64,000 nucleotides of DNA, taken from NCBI GenBank assembly GCA_029959085.1, contig JARWIR010000018.1:17173001-17237000 (forward strand), in the 5' to 3' direction. The notes under the pieces are model-generated. The model was given only the letters and a program-made list of their open reading frames with translations. It was not told the origin of the DNA and searched no databases. Positions within the stretch are counted from its first letter, which is position 1; the number at the start of each line of letters is the position of its first letter. Position numbers and translations under genes: made by a program. This DNA comes from Nemophila menziesii. Its lineage: Eukaryota; Streptophyta; Magnoliopsida; Boraginales; Hydrophyllaceae. Below are positions 9,493 through 19,970 of the stretch, piece after piece.

Positions 9493-9669
9493 TTTTAGAC
9501 TAAGATTAAGTAAAATAGAACAATGTATAACTGCCAATACTTCATTTCGATTCATGTTAATATAACGTTCACAATATTATGATGAAATTAATTAATAGAA
9601 GCTGAGATTAGTGAGATAGTTTAATAATTTTGTTGCTTGGTATATCGTTATAGGCTAATTGCATCAAAC
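9493..9669. other. 3' flank of PPR gene 1
   Basis: AT-rich sequence following the TAG stop; it should hold the 3' UTR. No further ORF, RNA gene or clear element end was recognised. Confidence 0.5.
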
Positions 9670-10090
9670 CTCAATGGCCTCTCTGTAATAATATTTTTAA
9701 AGTCTTGGTTTAGATGTTATAATTTTTAAAGGTTTGGTTATAATTTTTTTGGTTTTTGGTTAGATTTTTGGGGTATATACCTACTATTTTAATTACATTA
9801 TAAAGTTTTTGTTGAAATTTTTTGGTTTTAATTTTCTGGTTCAATGATTTTTTTTTTGTCAAAGTTCGTCCTATAATTCGGTGGTATATACTCGTTTTCA
9901 CAATAAAATTTTTCTTGTCAAGATTCATACCATTCCAACTCATCGATAAAAATCCATAACCACAAAAATGCAAAATAGTAGGTATATACCTACTAAAAAT
10001 ACAAAACAGTGGGTATATACCTCCTGAAAATGCAAAAAAAAGGGATAAGTAATTGGAGGTCTGAATAAACAAATATGAGATCGATGAAGG
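9670..10090 (-). repeat. Dispersed repeat X, copy 1
   Basis: This block is related in inverted orientation to 30664-31150. Shared landmarks are GGGTATATACC boxes next to AAAATGCAAAAA, and the string around TTAGATGTTAT followed by a ttttaagg/tttaaagg segment. The two copies are diverged. No coding capacity is seen. It may be part of a non-autonomous DNA transposon, but I could not define termini or a target duplication. Confidence 0.6.
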
Positions 10091-10211
10091 GGGTGGCGCT
10101 CATGGTGGTGTAGAAGAAGAAGGTGGGGCAGGATCCGGCTGTGATTTGTGTTGAAGAAGGTGGACAATGGCCAAATCCGAAGAAATCCAGCGAGATCTGA
10201 TCCACGATGGC

Positions 10212-10475
10212 GGTTTTCTGGTGTAGTTGGGCGGCGGCTTTGCTGGAAACGGAGGAGAAGTGATACCAGAATAAATGGAGAGAAGGTTCGATCTATTAGA
10301 AAGGAAGGAAGGTGAGCCCGGAGGGGGTTGGTTTTCTGGTGCAGGAGGGCGGCGGCTTTGATGGAAACGGAGGAAAGGTGATACCGGAGTGATCGGAGGG
10401 AAGGTGAGACCTGTGGGAACGAAGAGAAGGTGACACCGGAGGGAGATGATTTTCTGGTGCAGGAGAGTGGCCCGG
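10212..10475. repeat. Tandem repeat with 118-bp period
   Basis: The string TTTTCTGGTG recurs at 10214, 10332 and 10450, exactly 118 bases apart, and the intervening sequence (GGCGGCGGCTTT, GGAAACGGAGGA) is conserved between the first two units. This makes about 2.2 units. The block is more GC-rich than its surroundings and resembles gene-derived sequence, but no convincing protein is encoded. Confidence 0.75.
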
Positions 10476-10930
10476 TTTCTTATGCAAAGACGAACGGCAG
10501 AGAGAAATAGGGAAGAGGTGGATTTTTAATTTCTAAACTTAATGGGAGGGATTTTAAAAGTTTTTAGTTAGTTTCTAATAAACTAGTTAGTGTGTATTTA
10601 GGTTTGGACCTTTGTTTATGTAACGTTACATAAAGCCTTTATTCTTCTTTTACTTGTTTGTGAAAATAACAGGCATTTTATTCTTTATATTTTTCAAAAT
10701 ACTAATAAAAACGCGTTTGGTTAGAGAAAATGAAAAAAACAGGTTTTCAAAAAACTATATGAAAACGTTAATATAATGGAGAATGTAAAATCGACTTTTT
10801 CCATAAAAATGTGAATTTTCTGAAAATTTATTTTGAAAACAAAAAATAAAAAATGTTTTCACAAACAAAAGAGCCTAAATTTTTTTAGTTTTAATACTAG
10901 AATGATGCAAAATGACTAAAATAGGCCTGA
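10476..10930. other. AT-rich intergenic stretch
   Basis: No gene or RNA was recognised. A short palindromic string around TGTAACGTTACA lies near 10619-10630. Confidence 0.4.
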
Positions 10931-10932
10931 GT

Positions 10933-11054
10933 TAATAAGTTGGTTTTTGAATGTATTGAAACAATTAAACAATTTTTTTTTTTTTTGGTCGAAACAATTA
11001 AACAATTAAGTAAAAGATATATGAATAATAAGTTGGTTTTTGAATGTATTGAAA
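10933..11054 (+). repeat. 29-bp direct repeat left of LINE A
   Basis: Two identical 29-base strings lie at 10933-10961 and 11026-11054, 93 bases apart, both ending GAATGTATTGAAA. A third GAATGTATTGAAA lies at 17528-17540 right after LINE A. The repeats show that the locus was duplicated by successive insertions. Confidence 0.8.
10958..11007 (-). mobile_element. Micro-insertion of a LINE tail with TSD
   Basis: The 15-base GAAACAATTAAACAA occurs at 10958-10972 and again at 10991-11005. Between the copies is only T14 plus GGTC (10973-10990). Read on the minus strand this is GACC followed by A14, the same tail end seen at 17511-17527 and 42428-42440. It is best explained as a retroposition event that copied almost nothing but the poly(A) tail. 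Confidence 0.7.
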
Positions 11055-11363
11055 TATTAATGTAAGATTCGTAGAACAATTGAACAATTGATCTATTCAA
11101 GCAGTTATGCTCTCCCTTCTCTCCTCTCCCCTCTCCTTCACCGACTAACCAAACACCATATCCACCATATCCACCACCACAAATACCACCACCATACCAA
11201 ATTTCTTAACCTTTTCCAGTGTTTTATCGAGTTTTCCCTACTAAAATCATAAGCTTGATACACTCCTCTCCCTCTTTCTCCCACTAATCTCCCTCTCTCT
11301 CTCTCTCGTTTTCTCTTCATCTTCATAAATCTCATCCTATTACTAAATCACTTCCTTTCTATT

Positions 11364-13163
11364 ATGAATTTCTACTCTACTAAACACCCTTTGGCGGGTG
11401 AAGGGAAACTTACGATTACTCCTGAGAATAACCCAAGATACAAAATAGCAGAAGAATACAAACTCATTGCTAAGTTGCTCCATAAGGAACCGATTAATTT
11501 TGTGTTCCTGAAGAACCACATCAACAAACATTGGAATCTATCAGATGAAGTCGAAACAGAAAAGCTATCAAAAAACTCAGTGATTATCAAATTCAAAAAC
11601 AGCAAGGATCAACAAACCGTATGGGATCAAAGACCATGGACGGTTATTGGAAAACATTTTGCTATAAATCAGTTTCAAAAGAATACAACAAATGAGGTAA
11701 CAAACACAACTCTATGGATTCAACTTACAGGAACACCAATTAGTATACTATCGGTTAATTGCTTAGAAAAGATTATGAGCAACTTTGGAAAAGTTCATAC
11801 AATCAAACTTCCAGAAAATCAAATCATTGATGAAAACTCAGTTACTAAAGTTAGGGTCGATTGGAACTTGAAGAACCCTCTAGTTGCAGGTTTTAATTAC
11901 TTTGAGGAAGATAACACACAATCTTGGATTAATTTCAAATATGAAAACATAGGCCAAGTGTGTTATGGCTGTGGCCTCTTTGATCACGAGGAAGCGAACT
12001 GTAACAATACTAAAGTCTATCCAAAATTGGGGAATTGGATTAAAATCTCAACACGAGGACCTTCAAAATCCTCTGCATATTATAAGGGTAACAACAATCT
12101 GAAAGCTAACAAAATCAATAATGGAGGTAAAACCAGCTTCAAACCGAGTTGGAACCGAGTCGGGAAAGCCAACTCACCGGTAGCAAACAAGGTAGATAAC
12201 GGACGAAAAATAAACGCCGTTACTCGGGTACAAGAAGGTACTGATACAAAACCAAAGGACACCACCCCACACCAAAATATTTTTGAATTTACCGGAAAAA
12301 AAGTAGAAGGTACAAGTAGTGGGATGGAGGGTAATTTGAGGGGTACTATGGATATCGACAAAAGAGCTACGGAGAAGAAAGAGAGCCTTATAAAATTTTT
12401 AGAAAAAGAAAAAAATCTTAGTGGGCTGGCCCTCTCTATGGCAGAAAAACTGGAAAAGAGCCCAAAGCCCATTAATATTGATGATATCTCTTTTGGGTCA
12501 TTCCCTAGTCCAAGTGAAGGAGGCCCAACACCGGATTTTAAAAAATCCACATCAATTATTAAATCGACCCAAGAGTACGAACCAGCCCAAAACGCTAACC
12601 CGGATAACACAAGTCCAATTACAACCCCGGTCAATGCTAACCCAAATTATACCCCAACTTCTAACATCATCCTTAACCACTTCCTCACCAACCCCTCACC
12701 TTCGAGTAACCCTAACCCCTCTTCTGCAAAACTCACAAACCTTACTGAATCTCTAAACCTCATCAACACCACTAATCAAACACCAATCAACATCCTACAA
12801 TACCAAACCCCCACAACACAACCTACAAACAAGCCCTCTATAGGTATTATACCGATAGAAAACCAAAATTCAGTCACATATGAGTACGAAAATGAAGATG
12901 AAGACATGTTCCAATCGAGAGCATCGCTATCAAATAAGGAAAAGAGACACCAAGATAAAAAAGCTTTTTCGGAGAAGAATCGAACTATTAAACTATGGAA
13001 TCTCAGATCAACTAAAAAGGGTCAAACAACAAAAGAAGGAAATACTACGAAAGGAGAAGAAGAAATTTCAAAAATGGAGCTACCACAAACTGAAGCTAAG
13101 GTGCAGCTTGAAGAAGGTGAGGTTTCCGGGATTGACCTGACTCAATCCCACTCAACTCAATGA
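11364..13163 (+). CDS. LINE A ORF1: gag-like RNA-binding protein (599 aa)
   Basis: Nucleic-acid chaperone that coats LINE RNA before target-primed reverse transcription. The N-terminal part (residues about 20-190) has the DUF4283-type pattern seen in plant LINEs and gag-like proteins. A CX2CX4HX4C zinc knuckle (CYGCGLFDHEEANC) starts at residue 200. The C-terminal half is low-complexity, rich in Pro, Asn, Thr and Ser (about residues 390-500), then charged. The frame is open throughout. The ORF1 stop overlaps the ORF2 start as ATGA (13160-13163), which points to translation of ORF2 by termination and reinitiation. LINE D ORF1 shares a related segment (SWN, then SPxANK). Confidence 0.88.
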   Translation: MNFYSTKHPLAGEGKLTITPENNPRYKIAEEYKLIAKLLHKEPINFVFLKNHINKHWNLSDEVETEKLSKNSVIIKFKNSKDQQTVWDQRPWTVIGKHFAINQFQKNTTNEVTNTTLWIQLTGTPISILSVNCLEKIMSNFGKVHTIKLPENQIIDENSVTKVRVDWNLKNPLVAGFNYFEEDNTQSWINFKYENIGQVCYGCGLFDHEEANCNNTKVYPKLGNWIKISTRGPSKSSAYYKGNNNLKANKINNGGKTSFKPSWNRVGKANSPVANKVDNGRKINAVTRVQEGTDTKPKDTTPHQNIFEFTGKKVEGTSSGMEGNLRGTMDIDKRATEKKESLIKFLEKEKNLSGLALSMAEKLEKSPKPINIDDISFGSFPSPSEGGPTPDFKKSTSIIKSTQEYEPAQNANPDNTSPITTPVNANPNYTPTSNIILNHFLTNPSPSSNPNPSSAKLTNLTESLNLINTTNQTPINILQYQTPTTQPTNKPSIGIIPIENQNSVTYEYENEDEDMFQSRASLSNKEKRHQDKKAFSEKNRTIKLWNLRSTKKGQTTKEGNTTKGEEEISKMELPQTEAKVQLEEGEVSGIDLTQSHSTQ

Positions 13164-15676
13164 TACAAATAGCCTGGAACGTTCAGGGGATTGGCACACC
13201 CCTGACGGTCCAGACCCTTATTGATATCTGCAATAGATATCATCCAGAGGTATTATTCCTTTCAGAAACTAAGAATCCGTTTGTTACTATTAAAAAGTTA
13301 GAAAATGTTATTAAAATGACCCTTATTACGACTGTGGAACCTAAGGGGATCAGTGGGGGTCTAGCAATCTTTGCCCTTCATAAGAAAGATATAAAAGTAA
13401 TTAGTAAAGATGAAAATTTTATTCACACTGAAATTATTAATAGAGGCGAAATCATTGAAACAACCTTTGTATATGGCTCTCCTTTGGACAAATATAAAGC
13501 CTTAAGCCTGGAAAAATTTGCTAACTGTGCTCCTAATACCAATACCCCCTGGAACATTATTGGTGATTTCAATAATATAAGATTTACTAGTGAAAAATTT
13601 GGGGGTATTATCAGCTATAAAAAAAACATGAAGATGTTTAATAAATTTATTAAGAAACAAGAATTGATCCAATTGGAAAATAAAGGATGCTCATTTACAT
13701 GGTCTAATAGAAGATGTAAAGACAAGCTTATTAAAATGGTACTGGATAGAAATCTTCATAATAAAGAATGGGCTAAGATGTTTCCTAGTGCTTGGATTAA
13801 TGCACTCCCAGCACTTGGATCAGATCATAGCCCTCTAATCTTAATATTTGAGGATAAAAATATTGGTAAATACAAAAGATTCTACTTTGAACATTTCTGG
13901 ACAGATGAAATTGAATGCTTAGGCATTATAAAAAATGTGTGGCTATCTAGAAATTCTACTAGTAGAATTAATAAAAGCAATCTTAACACAAAACTCACTA
14001 TGTGTAAAAGAATACTCACAGTATGGAGTAAGAGAAAATTCAAGAACACTAGGAAAAAAATTGATGAATATTTACTTATACTAAAAAATATCACCAATAG
14101 TAAAAATCCTAAGGAATCAGATAAAGATGAATATAATATGATAGTAAAAGAAATAGAAATCTTATGGAAAAGAGAAGAGGATTTTTGGGCTGCTAGGTCT
14201 AGAAATAAATGGCTTAAAAAAGGAGACAAAAACACTGCCTATTTTCAAGCTACTACAAAAGAAAGAAGAAGCTTTAATAAAGTCTCCTCAATCATGAATG
14301 ATAATGGAGACTGGATAAATATCCAAGATGAAGTAAATCAAGTGATCTTGACTTACTTTAACAATGTCTATAAAACTGTGGGCCCAAGGGAGTGTTCACC
14401 CATATTAAATCTGATCCAACCAAGAGTAAGTAAAGAGATGAACCATAACTTATTAAAACCCATTCTGATTTCAGAAATTGAGGCAGCCATTTCAGAGCTA
14501 GGTGCTTTTAAAGCACCAGGGCCTGATGGCTACCCTGGGTTTTTCTTTAAGAAATATTGGCATATAATTAAGCTGGATGTAATAAGAATTATAAATGACT
14601 TTTGGTATAATAATGGAAGTCTTGAAGAGATTAACCATACTTTTATATCTCTTATCCCAAAAATAGAAAGACCAGGCCATATTAAACAATATAGGCCGAT
14701 TAGTGTCTCAAATTTTATTTATAAAATAATTGCTAGGATTTTAGTAAATAGACTGCAACCTCTCATGAGTTACATCATAGATGAAAATCAAACAGCTTTT
14801 GTACCTGGTAGAAGTATTCAGGAGAATACTTATATTGCTCATGAAGTGGGTAACTACTTGAAAAATAAAAAAACCACAAAAAACTATAGTATGGTAGTAA
14901 AAGCTGATATACAAAAGGCCTATGAATTTGTAGAATGGGATTTTCTTTATAAACTTATGTTAACTATGGGTTTTGAGAAAAAATGGTGTGATAGGATTAT
15001 GAACTGTATTACTACTGTTTCATACTCCATATTAATAAATGGACAACCTAATAAATTGGATAAACCCCAAAGAGGTTTAAGGCAGGGGGACCCACTGTCC
15101 CCCCTAATCTTCTGTATAATTACCCAAACTTTATCTGATCTAATCAAAGATAAAATTGCCTCAGGTAGTTTGGAAGGTATTAAAATATCTTCAAAAGGCC
15201 CAACCTTAACACACCTCTTATTCGCAGACGATAGTATTTTCTTTTTAAAGGCGAATAACCAAGACTCGAATAGTTTTAATGATATTATTACTAAATTTGG
15301 TTACTCTACGGGTTTAACCTTGAACCTTAACAAATGTGGGGTCAAGTTTAGTGCTAATACACCCCATTACATCCAACACATTTACTCCTCGAGAATAAAT
15401 ATAAAAATTACTAAGGATTTAGGGCAATATTTGGGCCTACCATCTGAATGGGGTAGATCAAAAGTAAAAGACCTCAATACTTTAGTTGAAAAAGCTGTGA
15501 AGAAAACTTTTAGTTGGAAAAATAATTTTTTATCTGAAGCCGGAAAAGAAATTCTTATAAAATCTGTTATACAGAGCATTCCAAATTACTACATGTCCTC
15601 GTTTCTTCTACCAAAAAAAATTTGTGAATTAATCACCTCACAAATAGCAAAATTTTGGTGGGGGAAAAAGAACTAG
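13160..15676 (+). pseudogene. LINE A ORF2, first part: endonuclease and reverse transcriptase
   Basis: Enzyme of target-primed reverse transcription. An apurinic-type endonuclease covers residues about 1-225 (IAWNVQGIGTP, SETKN, GDFNN, GSDHSPL). The RT covers about residues 440-720, with APGPDGYPGFF, YRPISVSNFIYKI, ADIQKAYEFVEWDFL, GLRQGDPLSP and the catalytic FADD at residues 688-691. The frame stops at TAG 15674-15676 shortly after FWWG. The rest of the protein continues in the +1 frame from 15675, so a single-base indel, most likely in the G5A5 run at 15660-15669, breaks an otherwise intact ORF. It starts at ATG 13160, overlapping the ORF1 stop. Confidence 0.9.
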
Positions 15677-17423
15677 TAAAGGTATCCCTTGGACTAAATG
15701 GTCTAACCTAACTCATAGTAAATTTGAAGGAGGTTTAGGCTTTAGAGACCTCAATATTACGAACAGGGCCCTATTAGCCAAACAAGCCTGGAATATACTA
15801 AATAATACAAACTCTCTCCTTTATAAAGTTTTGAAAAGCAAATACTTCCCAAATGAGACCTTTCTATTAGCAAAAATTGGAAATTCTCCTTCATGGGGCT
15901 GGAAAAGTATAATTTCTGGAAGAGATGATCTAAAAGATAATCTTAACTGGAAAATTGGAAATGGGGAAAACATTAACCCCCAAGTTGATAAATGGATAGA
16001 ACTAAATGATAGTATAATAAAACCTAAGAACACAAATATTAAAAAAGTCTCAGACTTCATTATTGAGGGAACTAGAAACTGGAATATTGAAGTTTTGAAT
16101 CTAAATTTTAACCCGGAAGAAGTTGAGAAGATTACAAGGAAATTTATTCCTCTAATCCCAACTGAAGACTCAGTTAGCTGGGCCTTAAATCCAGATGGGA
16201 ATTTCTCAGTCAAAAGTCTTTATCATTATATAATTTCGAAAAATATTGAAAAGAAAGATAATATTACAAAAAAACCATCTTCCTCCCATTTGATAGATAA
16301 AGAAGTATGGAAAATGGTGTGGAAGATTAATACCCCACCTAAAATTCGCAATTTTATTTGGAAGGCTATTAAAAATATTCTACCTACTAATCAAAACCTC
16401 TTTAGAAAAAAATGTACAGATAATATAAAATGTCCCATTTGTTTACATAGTGATGAAAGTGTAGAACATCTACTTTTTGAATGTGATTGGGCGAGGGCCA
16501 CTTGGTTAGCCTCCCCATTGGGTTTTAGAACTAGCAACCAAGCCTATTGTAGAATGGACTTATGGATGGCTAATATACTAAAACCAATGGCTAAGGAGGC
16601 TAAAAAAGAGGCTTTCCTAACTGAACTAGCATGTATTATAGCTTGGTCCATTTGGAAGGATAGAAATGCTTTTGTCTTTAATAGACAAAATCTTGATCCT
16701 AATAGAACAGTACTAAAGGCAGTTCAAATATGGAAAGAATATCTAGATGCAAATTGTAAGAAAGGTCCTTTGTCTAATGAAGAACAAAATCAAAGTGTAA
16801 AGGAACAACAAAGTATGAATGAAAATGGAACAATTCCTAATGATGAGATTAATAATCTGAAGGAACTCCAAACTCACTATAACTCAGTTACTGTGAGGAA
16901 AAAACAAGATAATATAGCTATCAAAAGTAGTAAGTGGATACCACCACCTCCTAATTCTATTAAAATTAATACAGATGCTTCATTTACTAATAATAAATCC
17001 ACAATATCTTGTGTGGCCAGGAATCATCAAGGGAAGCTATTAAGGTGTATGGTTTGGAGAATAAGCGCTACAAGTGTTCTTGAGGCTGAAGCGTTGGGAG
17101 TACTTAAAGCTTGTCTATGGGCAAAAGAACTCAACAATTTCCACATCATTGTGGAAAATGATAATTTTCAGCTGATGGATCCTCTCTCTTGTAATCGCAG
17201 TTTAAATTATCCTAGTATTAGAAACATTGTTAGAAGTATTTATTATATTTCGGAACTTTGTAATCCTAACTTCTCTTTTGTTAGTCGTAAGAGAAATAGT
17301 GTAGCGGATTGGGTTTGTAGAAATCTGCCAAGTGGTGTAGTTCTAGATTACTGCAAATTCCCAATCCCACTAGAATTAGCTAAACTTATTAGCCTTGACG
17401 CTACCCCTACGGGGGTGGGTTGA
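15675..17423 (+). pseudogene. LINE A ORF2, second part: zinc-binding region and RNase H
   Basis: Continuation of ORF2 after the frameshift; the first ATG of this open frame is at 15831, but there is no stop back to 15675. A zf-RVT region follows, with WKMVWKINTPPKIRNF and a Cys/His cluster CPICLHSDESVEHLLFEC near 16431-16485. Then comes an RVT_3-type RNase H with the acidic residues in INTDASF, EAEALGVLKA, IVENDN and VADWV (about 16966-17315). It ends TPTGVG, followed by TGA. RNase H would remove the RNA strand during or after cDNA synthesis. It is unlikely to be translated from this copy because of the upstream frameshift. Confidence 0.9.
17403..17416 (+). other. LINE A 3' hairpin overlapping the ORF2 C-terminus
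   Basis: ACCCC, loop TACG, GGGGT forms a 5-bp GC-rich stem within the last codons (TPTGVG) of ORF2, about 50 bases before the first A tract. Comparable stems lie near the tails of the other LINEs here, so it may be the RT recognition hairpin. Confidence 0.5.
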
Positions 17424-17540
17424 GCCTCTTTGTATTTTGGTTTTGGTATTTAATATAAGCGTTTAGAAAAAAAAAAAAAAATTATTGAAATCAACCTTTA
17501 CTTTCCGTTTGACCAAAAAAAAAAAAAGAATGTATTGAAA

Positions 17541-17881
17541 CAATTAAGTAAAAGATATATGAATATATCTATATAGTTTACAAAAATTACAAAGCAATCC
17601 ATATATACCCCTCAATTGGAGTAATGAAATCTATGTAAAAAAAACAGTTCTTCACGATAAAACTTCGTTTCTATATCCTGAATGACAAGGACTACTCATT
17701 CTTCTTGCCCACTCTTTCTGTACTGCAGCTTTAATCAAGTTTCAATATCATGGCCTGTTTAAGGTCTGTTTAAGAAGATAACATTATTTCAAAGCCATAT
17801 CAGACAAGGTCAGAAATCTTTCTTTCTTTCTTGTCCTTCAAGTCTCCTCTTATGTCCTAATCTACCCACCCCACCTGCATT
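17541..17881. other. 3' flank of PPR gene 2
   Basis: AT-rich sequence between LINE A and the stop codon of PPR gene 2. It should hold that gene's 3' UTR on the minus strand. No ORF or RNA gene was recognised. Confidence 0.5.
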
Positions 17882-19960
17882 TCAGACATGACTAGACCCA
17901 GGAAATTTCCTCAAACCTTTCATTTGCATAATCTCTCTAACCTCATAAGCTTCACTCCATCTTTTCTCATACCCATAAAAATTCGACAAAAACACATAAT
18001 AACACGAATCATTAACACCCATTTCTTTCATCTTCCTAATCGCCACATCAGCTAAATCAAATCTCGAATACATACTACACCCATTTAAATAAGCTACAAA
18101 CAAACTAACATCAACTTTTTTACTCTCCATTTTCTCAATAAAACCCCACGCTTCTTCTAATCTTCCACCACGTGCCAACATATCTACAATACATACATAA
18201 TGCTTTAAACTCGGAACAATATTATATTCACTACACATCATATTAAAAAATCCCAACCCTTCTTCAATCATTCCAGTATAACTACAAGTTGATAAAATAC
18301 TCGTGAAAATTTCATCATTAAATTCTAATCTTTCCTTCTTCATATAACCAAAAAGTGCTACGGAATTGTTAAAATCACCTTGCATTCCATAACCACCAAT
18401 CATAGCACTCCATGTGGCTAAATTCTTATCTCTCATCTCATCAAAAACTATTCGAGACGATTTTACATCTCCACATTTTGCGTATAGATATAAAAGTGAA
18501 GTACCAATATATACATTTGATGAAACAAACCCTCGTTTAATTGAATAACCATGAATTAATAAACCAAGTTTGAGTTCATTAACTAAACCACAAGCTGAGA
18601 GGATCGAAACTATAGTTACTGAGTCTGGTTTAACGTTTTTTTCTAAACTCATTTTTCGGAATAATTTAAACGCTTCGTGGGCAAATCCTTGTGAAGAAAA
18701 AACCGAAATTAATGAATTCCATGAAATAACATCTTTTAAATTAAGAGACTCGAATAAGTAACGAGAATCTTTTATTTTTCCACATTTACCATACATGTCT
18801 ATTAAAGCATTTGAAACTGTTACATCGTATAATCCAAGCTTAATAACTAAGCTATGAAATGATGTACCCATTTTTAAATCACATAATTGAGAACAAGCTG
18901 AAATTAAAGATGAAATTGTAACAGAATTGGGACCCACATTTTGATATTTCATGTCAAGAAATAATCTTAAAGCTTCGTTTGGATAATTACATTGAGTATA
19001 CCCAACAATCATAGCTGTGTAGGTAATAAGATCGATAACACGAAACTCATCGAAAATCAATCGAGCATCTTTAATTACTCCACATTTTACGTACATATCC
19101 ACAAGTGAAGTAATTAAGTAACAATTAGGGTTTAGTATATTCTTGAGTATATACCCATGAATCCATTTTCCTTGATGTAAAGCATATAATTTAGTACACG
19201 CGATTACTACACTACCTAAAGTATATTCATTTCCTTTGACTAAACTACCCCTCATCTTATTAAACAAAACTAACCCTTCTGTAGGACAATCATTTTGTAC
19301 ATAATTAACAATCATAGATGTCCAACAAACCACATCTTTTTCCATAATTTCATCAAAAACTTCCTTTGAATATTTGATTTCACCACACTTTGCATACATA
19401 TCAACTAACCCAATCAAAACAAAATTATCAGGTCCTCCTACTTTAACAATATGACAATGTAATTTTTCACCTTCATTAAGATCAAGTAACTCTTTACATG
19501 CCTTCAAAACAATCGAAAACACAACATTATCCACTACATTAATCCGTTTCCTTAAATACTTATAAAACTCAATGACGTCATTATACAAATCATGTAGAAA
19601 GTACCATCTAATCATTACTTTACATGAATTAAAATCAGGGTCAGGCAATTCATCAAACACGAAACGAGCATATTTGATGCGGCCAAAAGAACCGTATAAA
19701 CTAATTAGTTTCGTTTTCAATAGTGTATCTTTAGTTTCTCCATGAACAATGAGAAGGGCATGCATTAATTTGAGTGAGGATAAATTTGTGCAAATACCCA
19801 GAAGAGATATGCATGGGTTTGTTGAAAATGAAGTTATAGATGGTTCAGTGTTTATAGAGGGGTAATAGTAGGGTGTTGAGGTGAAGGTTTTGCAAATAAA
19901 ATGGGAGTTTCTTGGACTAAAACGTGAGATGGTTTTCTGTAGAAAAGACATTTGTTTCAT
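17882..19960 (-). CDS. PLS-class PPR protein, probably mitochondrial (692 aa)
   Basis: Organellar RNA-binding protein of the PPR family, acting in editing or processing of organelle transcripts. The first 40 or so residues are rich in Ser, Arg, Lys and Thr and lack acidic residues, as expected of a targeting presequence. The PPR array runs from about residue 60 to 620, with repeated DMYAKCG, VVCWTSMI and SLISACSQLCDLKMG signatures and an E-type region at the end (VAYLNGCSMYSRFD, SCYYVFLSNFYG). It ends shortly after, without a DYW domain. From memory it closely resembles Arabidopsis At2g03380. It has no intron and no internal stop. Transcription is convergent with PPR gene 1, with LINE A between them. 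A second ATG at codon 4 is an alternative start. Confidence 0.93.
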   Translation of the reverse strand: MKQMSFLQKTISRFSPRNSHFICKTFTSTPYYYPSINTEPSITSFSTNPCISLLGICTNLSSLKLMHALLIVHGETKDTLLKTKLISLYGSFGRIKYARFVFDELPDPDFNSCKVMIRWYFLHDLYNDVIEFYKYLRKRINVVDNVVFSIVLKACKELLDLNEGEKLHCHIVKVGGPDNFVLIGLVDMYAKCGEIKYSKEVFDEIMEKDVVCWTSMIVNYVQNDCPTEGLVLFNKMRGSLVKGNEYTLGSVVIACTKLYALHQGKWIHGYILKNILNPNCYLITSLVDMYVKCGVIKDARLIFDEFRVIDLITYTAMIVGYTQCNYPNEALRLFLDMKYQNVGPNSVTISSLISACSQLCDLKMGTSFHSLVIKLGLYDVTVSNALIDMYGKCGKIKDSRYLFESLNLKDVISWNSLISVFSSQGFAHEAFKLFRKMSLEKNVKPDSVTIVSILSACGLVNELKLGLLIHGYSIKRGFVSSNVYIGTSLLYLYAKCGDVKSSRIVFDEMRDKNLATWSAMIGGYGMQGDFNNSVALFGYMKKERLEFNDEIFTSILSTCSYTGMIEEGLGFFNMMCSEYNIVPSLKHYVCIVDMLARGGRLEEAWGFIEKMESKKVDVSLFVAYLNGCSMYSRFDLADVAIRKMKEMGVNDSCYYVFLSNFYGYEKRWSEAYEVREIMQMKGLRKFPGSSHV

Positions 19961-19970
19961 CGTTTTTCTT

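Larger units (their letters stand above)
11055..17527 (+). mobile_element. LINE A: full-length L1-type retrotransposon with RNase H
   Basis: A CT-rich 5' UTR (about 11100-11363), ORF1, ORF2 and a 3' tail are all present. Two A tracts occur at the 3' end: A15 at 17467-17481 and A13 at 17515-17527 after GACC. The 13-mer GAATGTATTGAAA at 11042-11054 and 17528-17540 is the best target duplication if the second tract is the end. If the first tract is the end, TATTGAAAT at 11048-11056 and 17483-17491 would be the duplication instead. Apart from one single-base frameshift in ORF2 the copy is intact. Confidence 0.85.

Noticed and set aside
12080..12634. 184-codon minus-strand ORF in LINE A
   Set aside because: Antisense to ORF1, with hydrophobic composition caused by the reverse complement of a Pro/Asn/Lys-rich coding region.
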